Source: Chloroflexota bacterium
GTDB taxonomy: Bacteria; Chloroflexota; Limnocylindria; Limnocylindrales; CSP1-4
Direction: 5' to 3'
Assembly (NCBI GenBank): GCA_021786265.1
Contig: JAJYNP010000084.1
Coordinates: 1-64,000 of the forward strand
Length of the DNA stretch: 64,000 nucleotides
Under the pieces are notes generated by a model that ran no database searches, was not told the origin of the DNA, and was given only the letters and a program-made list of their open reading frames with translations. This document shows, one piece after another, positions 59,269 to 64,000 of the stretch; positions within the stretch are counted from its first letter, which is position 1, and each line of letters opens with the position of its first letter. Position numbers and translations under genes: made by a program.

Positions 59269-60051
59269 TTCTGGTTGTGACCGATTGCAGGTCGCGGAAC
59301 TGGGATGGGCGTGGCAGGCGGCACGGGCGGCGGCCCTGGCTCAGGGTGCGGCGCATTCGCCTGGGTGATGAACCAGTAGGTTATGGTGCCGGCCGCAGTG
59401 ATGCAGATGAGCAAAGCTCCCGTTGGAGTGCATTTGCCTCGCGATGCAGGAGGTAGCGGCGGCCCGACATTCACCAACGGTGGCTCCTGCAGCGTGCCGT
59501 TGGGCTGGAGGGGCCACTGGCGCAAGTAGTTCTGGGCAGCCTGTTGCGACTGGATGGCAGCGTACCCAACGAGTGCGCTGACCCCCAGGCAGCCAATCGC
59601 CACCGCCACGTCGACCGGCCCTCCCTCGACGAGAGCAGCAATCAGCGCGAGGCACAGGGGATTGTCCTTGCCGCTCGGGTCGACCTGGCTCGTCGGGTCA
59701 TCGCCGACGTACGCGTAGCTCGAGACGTAGGGACTCGTGACGGATGCCGTCGCTGGATCGACCGCCAGGAACCGCCCGGTGGTCGGGTCATACTGGCGGG
59801 CCCGCAGGTCGTACAGCCCGGTGGGGCCGTCCTGGTACTGCCCGGTGAACATGAAGGGGTTGACCGGCGCCTGGGAGGTCGACCCGGAGGCGCGGACCAG
59901 GCCGTAGGGCTGGTACTCGGCCCACCAGAGCGGGGTGCCCGAGGCGCTCGTGATGTCGCTGACCGAGCCCAGCCCGTCGTGGTGGTACCAGTAGGGGCCC
60001 TTGTTGGCGGTGGTCTGGTTCAAGAGATCGAGCCCGTACACGTAGCGGCGG
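59265..60051 (-). pseudogene. Displaced orphan Rhs C-terminal tip (no YD-repeat body)
   Basis: A fragment encoding the end of an Rhs core and an alternative C-terminus. It has GPYWYHHDGLGSVSDITSAS, GLYDLRARQYDPTTGRFLAV and YVGDDPTSQVDPSGKDN, then a tip of about 135 residues. The first 50 of these match the intact Rhs downstream of DPSG; the last 85 (from RQWPLQPNGTLQEPP, with CTPTGALLICITAAGTITYW, ending GHNQK) are unique. Homology starts abruptly at 60051 with no ribosome site; the first in-frame GTG is 60041. Such tips are usually silent until recombined onto a full rhs gene. Confidence 0.82.
59523..60051 (-). repeat. Rhs core/tip direct repeat, copy A
   Basis: About 529 bp nearly identical to 62165-62696 in the intact rhs gene (a few per cent mismatches over most of it, more in the last 60 bp). 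It covers the core end, DPSG and the first part of the tip. Two copies in the same orientation can recombine and swap tips, deleting 2.6 kb. Confidence 0.85.
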
Positions 60052-60083
60052 CGCCTCCGCAGCCTCGTCAGTACCCTCGGTCG

Positions 60084-60801
60084 TCATCGGGCGTACCTGC
60101 GCCGCAGCTCATCTCGTCGCGCCAACAGTAGCCGACCTGTCTCCTCGAACTCAGCGTATCGGTCGTGGCCACCCTCAACTGCATGCACCATCTCATCCAT
60201 TCGATCGGCGTAGTCGGCCGCCAGCGCCTGCCAGTCGCTCGTTGGTGCACGGCGCTTCCGAAGCGAGGCTGACCAAGCGAGTCCCCGTTCGACGAAACGC
60301 TGCCGCGAGCGTTCGCCAGCAGCGCTGTCTCGGTAGGCCGAGTAATCAGCCACCATCCGATTGAGCTCGCCAATCTGGTCATACAGCCACCGGTCGTACT
60401 GCCGCTGCTCATCAGGTAGCACCGTCGACGACCAGCGGGCTGCGCGGTCAATGACGTCGAAGAACGTGCGCATTCCAGAAGCGCCAGACGGAGCCACCGC
60501 CGAATTCGAATGGGACGTACCAGAGCAGCGCGATAAGATCGAGCCAAACCGCGAGAGCTGGCTGGAGGGCCAGGGCGACGAGAGCCAGCACCAGAGGGGG
60601 CACGCTTATCGAGGCGAAGGCGGCACCATCGCGCGGGAGCAACGGTCCGAGACACACGGTGTCCACGACAGCCAGCGTCGGCAAGGTCAGCCATGGCACC
60701 AACCACCCGGGTGCCACGGCAATGAGGACCGCCAAGACTGCGAACAGTCCAAGCAGCACGATGGGTCCAAGGCGACGGAGTACGGGCGTACGACCCGTCA
60801 T
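60084..60801 (-). pseudogene. Rhs-associated membrane protein, probably one frameshifted gene
   Basis: Two overlapping frames make up one family-like protein. From ATG 60801 come three or four hydrophobic segments (GPIVLLGLFAVLAVLIAVAP, WLTLPTLAVVDTVCLG, LVLALVALALQPALAVWLDL), stopping at 60448. The second frame, open from GTG 60497 without a ribosome site, gives the soluble helical part with RTFFDVIDRAARWSSTVLPD and APTSDWQALAADYADRMDEM, ending at 60084. A one-base shift near 60460-60495 would rejoin them into about 235 residues, like its neighbours. Two separate proteins are less likely. Confidence 0.65.
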
Positions 60802-60898
60802 GGAGAACTATCAGCCATGCTTCACCCCGAGCGTCCTGAGGGCGTCGTCGCGGGTGCCACGTGCTCGCTCACACTTGGGCCCCAGGTTGGTCTGTGAG

Positions 60899-60933
60899 CC
60901 GCGGGATCGTACGCGACGCGCCAGATGTGGCCG
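60899..60933 (-). repeat. Fossil YD-repeat fragment of an rhs gene
   Basis: In the gap between two membrane-protein genes, 35 bp match 63763-63797 of the intact rhs gene at 33 of 35 positions. On the minus strand it encodes GHIWRVAYDPA, as in GHIWRVTYDPA. Weaker likeness runs about 20 bp further towards 60880. It marks another Rhs insertion or recombination event. Confidence 0.75.
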
Positions 60934-60998
60934 GAGCTATAACCAGATGTTGCCATGAGCCCGCCCATGGTGCGCCGCGCTCTGGGCGCCTCGGACGC

Positions 60999-61868
60999 TC
61001 AATTGACCGATTCGACCCCCTCCCAAGTTGCTCGAAGACGGGCGCTCCGATCCCTATAGGCCGCGATCTCGGCCTCGGTCGCCGCACCACAGTGGTCCCG
61101 CAGCTCAATCTGGAGCAGCGTCACCAGATCATCCCGGATCCGAGCCCACGCGGCAGTCGGCGGATGGCTTCTCCGGATGTCCTCGATTGCCACACGAGCG
61201 GCCCGCAGGAACGGTTCGCGCGCGTCGCTCGCGACGGCACTGCGCGACGCCTTGAGGGCGTCACGGACCCACGCGAGCAGGTCACGGAGTTCGAGATCGT
61301 ACGACCTCTCACGCCCCGCGCGCATCGGCCACTTGAGGGTGTTCCGCTCCCGCACCCACGTCCAGAAGCGGCGCGCCTCGGACTCAGCCCGCCCGGCCTG
61401 TTCTTTCGTTGCTAGGTCCGTCTCGTCCGACGTCTCCCAGGCGAGCCAAAGGGTCAGCGAGCGTGCCTCCAGGTCACGAACACGAGACCATTCGTCTGTC
61501 GGTGGCTCCAGCGACTGAAGTGCAGCAGTCGCATCGGCGTACGCCCGCTTTAGCTTCTCGCGATCGGACGTGCTTGTTACCCTCACCCGTTCCCGAATCC
61601 GGCGGAACCGCTCGTCGAAGTCGACTTCGGGGCGGGGCAGCGAACTCAGGCCGAGCCACTGGGGCCAGAGCAGCCCAGCAGCCCAGCAGCCGGCCACGGC
61701 GAGCGCCGCGATGTAGCCGGTCGGATCGGGAACCGCACGAGCGACCGCGAGCGTGATCGACAGCACGATCGCCAGACAGACGAACCGCAGGTTGCGAGTG
61801 GCGGGCCAGACAAGCGTCGCCCACCACCCGAAGGCCACCAGTAATGCGACACCGAGCCCAGCAGGCAC
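60999..61868 (-). CDS. Rhs-associated membrane protein, cognate candidate immunity of the intact Rhs
   Basis: A 289-residue protein. Three hydrophobic segments (about 4-22, 28-46 and 51-74) precede a long charged helical region. Two copies of the shared motif occur, PPTDEWSRVRD at 122-132 and PPTAAWARIRD at 236-246, so the soluble part may be a duplication of the unit found once in the neighbours. GTG 61868 is two bases after the Rhs stop. This tight spacing is what is expected of an immunity gene for the Rhs tip. No recognised family. Confidence 0.7.
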   Translation of the reverse strand: MPAGLGVALLVAFGWWATLVWPATRNLRFVCLAIVLSITLAVARAVPDPTGYIAALAVAGCWAAGLLWPQWLGLSSLPRPEVDFDERFRRIRERVRVTSTSDREKLKRAYADATAALQSLEPPTDEWSRVRDLEARSLTLWLAWETSDETDLATKEQAGRAESEARRFWTWVRERNTLKWPMRAGRERSYDLELRDLLAWVRDALKASRSAVASDAREPFLRAARVAIEDIRRSHPPTAAWARIRDDLVTLLQIELRDHCGAATEAEIAAYRDRSARLRATWEGVESVN

Positions 61869-61870
61869 GT

Positions 61871-64000
61871 CTACCTCGGCTTTCGCACCACTCCGTCCCC
61901 GCTGCCGCTATCACCGTACAGAACGGGCGTTGCTGCGCCTTCGTTCGAGAGCGCCGAATTGACGATCGCACTGACCAGTGCGAGGAAGGCCGCGCACTGC
62001 TTTACCGACGAGCAGAGCCTGAACGGGCTGTTTGGATCCCCCGTGTGCGGGTTGGTCTGGCTTTGTTGGATGTTCGGGGGGTTGAACTGCTGCTCGCGCA
62101 GCATACTTCTGACCCAAGCGCCAGGATCCGGTCCTGCAGTGGGCATGGGCGTGGTGGTCTTGCTCAAGTAGTTTTGAGCGGCGTGTTGTGATTGGAGAGC
62201 AGCATACTCGAGGAGGAGTGCGCTGACCCCCAGGCAGCCAATTGCCACCGCCACGTCGACCGGCCCTCCCTCGACGAGAGCAGCAATCAGCGCGAGGCAC
62301 AGGGGATTGTCCTTGCCGCTCGGGTCCACCGCGTTCGTCGGGTCATCGCCCACGTACGCGTAGCTCGAGCCGTAGGGACTCGTGGTTGCTGGTGCGGCCG
62401 GATCCACCGTCAGGAACCGCCCGGTGGTCGGGTCATACTGGCGGGCCCGCAGGTAGTACAGCCCGGTGGGGCCGTCCTGGTACTGCCCGGTGAACCCGAA
62501 GGGGTTGACCGGCGCCTGGGAGGTGGAGCCGGACTCTCGCAGCAGGCCGTAGGGCTGGTACTCCGCCCACCAGAGCGGGGTGCCCGAGGCGCTGGTGATG
62601 TCGCTCACCGAGCCCAGGCCGTCCTGGTGATACCAGTAGGGGCCCTTGTTCGCGGTGGTCTGGTTCAAGAGATCGAGCCCGTAGACGTAGCGGCGGATGA
62701 GCTTGCCATTGCCGTCGCGTTCGGCGACCACGGTGGGCAGGGCGAAGACACGGTCGACCACGAACTGCGTCGTGTTGGATGCCTGGCTCCCCGTCGCCGC
62801 GCGCAGGCGGATCCCGTCGCCGCTGTAGGCGTAGGTCTGGGTGGTGCTCCCCACGCTGGCCGAGGCCAGCTCGTTGGCCAGGTTGTAGGCGTAGGTCGAC
62901 GAGCCCGCGGAGCGCTGGTTGCCGTTCGCGTCGTAGGTGTAGGGCACCGCGGCGGACCCGGGCGACGTGACGCTGGTCAGCCGGTCGGCCGCGTCGTAGG
63001 CGTAGCTGGCGGTGCCCAGGTAGTTGGTCTGGGTCAGGCGGTTGCCCACCGCGTCGTAGGTCCAGTGGGTGAAGGTGTCGCCGGGGGGCGGGGGGTTGTT
63101 CTCCGGCGGGCGGGTGATGATCGCCCCGCCCGCGGGCGCCGCGGCAGCGGCAAGCGTGCAGCCCGCGTAGCACACGCCGGTGAGGCGATCCGCGGCGTCG
63201 TAGGTGTAGACCATGGTGTCCCGCGAGGTGACCATCGCGGTGCGGTTGCCCGCGGGGTCGAGCGTGTAGCTGAAGCTCGAGAGGAGCCCCGCGCTGCTCG
63301 CGGTGGAGACGCTGGTCAGCCGTCCCGCTGCGTCGTACGTGTCGGCGGTGGTGAAGCCGTCCGGCGTGGTGACCGACACCGGGTCACTCGCCGGGTCGTA
63401 GGCGTACGTGCTGGTGGTGCCGCCCGACGTGGCGCTCGCCAGGCGCCCGTCGGCGTCGTAGGTGTAGCTGGTGAGGGTGCCATCGGGATAGGTGCGGGAG
63501 AGGAGGTTGCCGGCCGGGTCGAAGGTGTAGGTGAAGACGTTGGCGCCGCGGGTGTCCGCGGTCAGGCGGTTCAGCGTGTCGTAGGTGAAGGTCTCGGTGC
63601 CTGCGCCATCGGTCATCGAGGTGCGGTTGCCGTCCGCGTCGTAGGCGTAGCTGACCGGCGCCGTCGAGCCGTTCGCGTACGTGACCCCGGTCAGGCGGTT
63701 GAGGGCATCGTAGGCGTAGGTCGTGGTGGCGCCGTTGGCGTCGATCACGCTGGTCTGGTTGCCCGCGGGATCGTAGGTGACGCGCCAGATGTGGCCGTCC
63801 GGATCGGTCGTGGTGATCAGCCGGTCGGCCAGATCGTAGGCATACGTGGTCGTGTGGCCGTTCGCATCGGTCCGGCTGGCCAGGTCGTTGGTCGCGTCAT
63901 ACGTGTAGGCCGTGACGTCGTGCAGCGGATCGGTCACCGACACGAGGTGGTTCGCCGCGTCGTAGCCGTAGGCGGTGGTGTGCCCGTTCGGGTCGGTCAC
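61871..64000 (-). CDS. Rhs/YD-repeat polymorphic toxin, 3' part (gene continues beyond the window)
   Basis: At least 709 residues; the start lies past position 64000. About 500 residues of YD repeats are visible (for example TTTYAYDALNRLTGVTYANG and RTYPDGTLTSYTYDADGRLA). They form the shell that encloses the toxin. The core closes with GLYYLRARQYDPTTGRFLTV and YAYVGDDPTNAVDPSG. The tip after DPSG has about 148 residues: a hydrophobic segment (NPLCLALIAALVEGGPVDVA, then VAIGCLGVSALLLEYAAL) shared with the orphan tip, then a unique 95 residues with SPFRLCSSVKQCAAFLALVS and VVRKPR at the end. No known nuclease or other toxin motif is seen. A delivery route is not encoded here. Confidence 0.9.
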   Translation of the reverse strand: MTDPNGHTTAYGYDAANHLVSVTDPLHDVTAYTYDATNDLASRTDANGHTTTYAYDLADRLITTTDPDGHIWRVTYDPAGNQTSVIDANGATTTYAYDALNRLTGVTYANGSTAPVSYAYDADGNRTSMTDGAGTETFTYDTLNRLTADTRGANVFTYTFDPAGNLLSRTYPDGTLTSYTYDADGRLASATSGGTTSTYAYDPASDPVSVTTPDGFTTADTYDAAGRLTSVSTASSAGLLSSFSYTLDPAGNRTAMVTSRDTMVYTYDAADRLTGVCYAGCTLAAAAAPAGGAIITRPPENNPPPPGDTFTHWTYDAVGNRLTQTNYLGTASYAYDAADRLTSVTSPGSAAVPYTYDANGNQRSAGSSTYAYNLANELASASVGSTTQTYAYSGDGIRLRAATGSQASNTTQFVVDRVFALPTVVAERDGNGKLIRRYVYGLDLLNQTTANKGPYWYHQDGLGSVSDITSASGTPLWWAEYQPYGLLRESGSTSQAPVNPFGFTGQYQDGPTGLYYLRARQYDPTTGRFLTVDPAAPATTSPYGSSYAYVGDDPTNAVDPSGKDNPLCLALIAALVEGGPVDVAVAIGCLGVSALLLEYAALQSQHAAQNYLSKTTTPMPTAGPDPGAWVRSMLREQQFNPPNIQQSQTNPHTGDPNSPFRLCSSVKQCAAFLALVSAIVNSALSNEGAATPVLYGDSGSGDGVVRKPR
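62165..62696 (-). repeat. Rhs core/tip direct repeat, copy B
   Basis: This is the counterpart of 59523-60051 inside the intact rhs gene. It is three bases (one codon) longer because of LLLEYAA versus LVGYAA. Likeness stops at CGTAGCGGCGG on the core side and at CAAGTAGTT on the tip side. Confidence 0.85.

Noticed and set aside
59265..60131. Plus-strand open frame opposite the orphan Rhs tip
   Set aside because: It mirrors conserved Rhs core sequence and has no independent protein features.

Overview
This 64 kb window is gene-dense, GC-rich bacterial DNA with frequent GTG starts and many 4-base ATGA/GTGA stop-start overlaps. It carries a coenzyme F420 biosynthesis cluster with several F420-type oxidoreductases, lipoproteins with long Ala/Ser/Pro-rich linkers after the lipobox, and several start codons lying only 6-9 bases after a TAnnnT-like -10 box (leaderless style). 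Together these fit a soil or groundwater Chloroflexota (Limnocylindria-like) or a deep actinobacterial relative. No rRNA or other marker gene is present, so this placement is an inference. No rRNA, tRNA, CRISPR array, transposase or phage gene was seen.

Layout. 0.2-4 kb: OpuC/OsmU-type compatible-solute ABC transporter whose binding-protein gene is frameshifted and has its two halves in swapped order. 4-9 kb: F420 block (PPOX protein, FGD-like dehydrogenase, cofD, luciferase-like oxidoreductase, cofC, cofE) closed by a perfect bidirectional terminator. 9-9.5 kb: MntA antitoxin gene with a wrecked HepT partner. 9.8-13.2 kb: another luciferase-like oxidoreductase, an unusual ribulose-phosphate epimerase, and a thioredoxin reductase/OsmC pair behind a CsoR-type palindrome. 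13.2-19.1 kb: repeat-rich gap, frameshifted ROK regulator and a sugar ABC transporter. 19.2-25.3 kb: argC-argJ-argB-argR-argG-argA; argH lies alone at 42.5-43.9 kb on the other strand. 25.3-31.1 kb (minus): arsenic-type cluster with two ArsR repressors, ArsD, a double-headed ArsA, two YlbF-like proteins with C-terminal cysteines, a PF03773 permease and CPNC redox protein. 31.4-42.5 kb: NifX-like protein, TDT and TSUP anion exporters, FmdE-like and DsrE-like proteins, and a ttrBCA-type molybdopterin reductase operon. 44-50.2 kb: MFS transporter, Rrf2 regulator, NnrS/CcoN-like membrane protein, copper nitrite reductase lipoprotein, VKOR and DsbA. 50.3-53.5 kb: Fur/Zur regulator and its metal ABC importer. 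53.9-55.7 kb: AbiEi/AbiEii toxin-antitoxin pair. 55.4-57.7 kb: poorly preserved small genes.

The last 6 kb (58-64 kb, minus strand) is the most interesting part. It holds the 3' end of an Rhs/YD-repeat polymorphic toxin, then a membrane protein gene, a frameshifted relative of it, a displaced orphan Rhs tip with no YD-repeat body but a different C-terminus, and two more membrane protein genes. The four membrane proteins share a membrane-anchor plus helical-domain plan and a recurring (A/P)P-T-x-x-W-like motif. They look like a family of immunity proteins for the alternating toxin tips. Neither tip nor the proteins match a toxin or immunity family I can name.

How the parts relate: the F420 genes supply the cofactor for the luciferase-like and PPOX enzymes around them. 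The ArsR/ArsD/ArsA set, sulfur-anion exporters, DsrE-like protein and Ttr-type reductase suggest exposure to arsenic and reactive sulfur in low-oxygen settings, and NirK, Rrf2 and the NnrS-like protein add nitrogen-oxide handling. MntA/HepT, AbiE and Rhs make the right-hand part resemble a defence and competition island. Several genes carry single-base frameshifts, which may be assembly indels or genuine decay.
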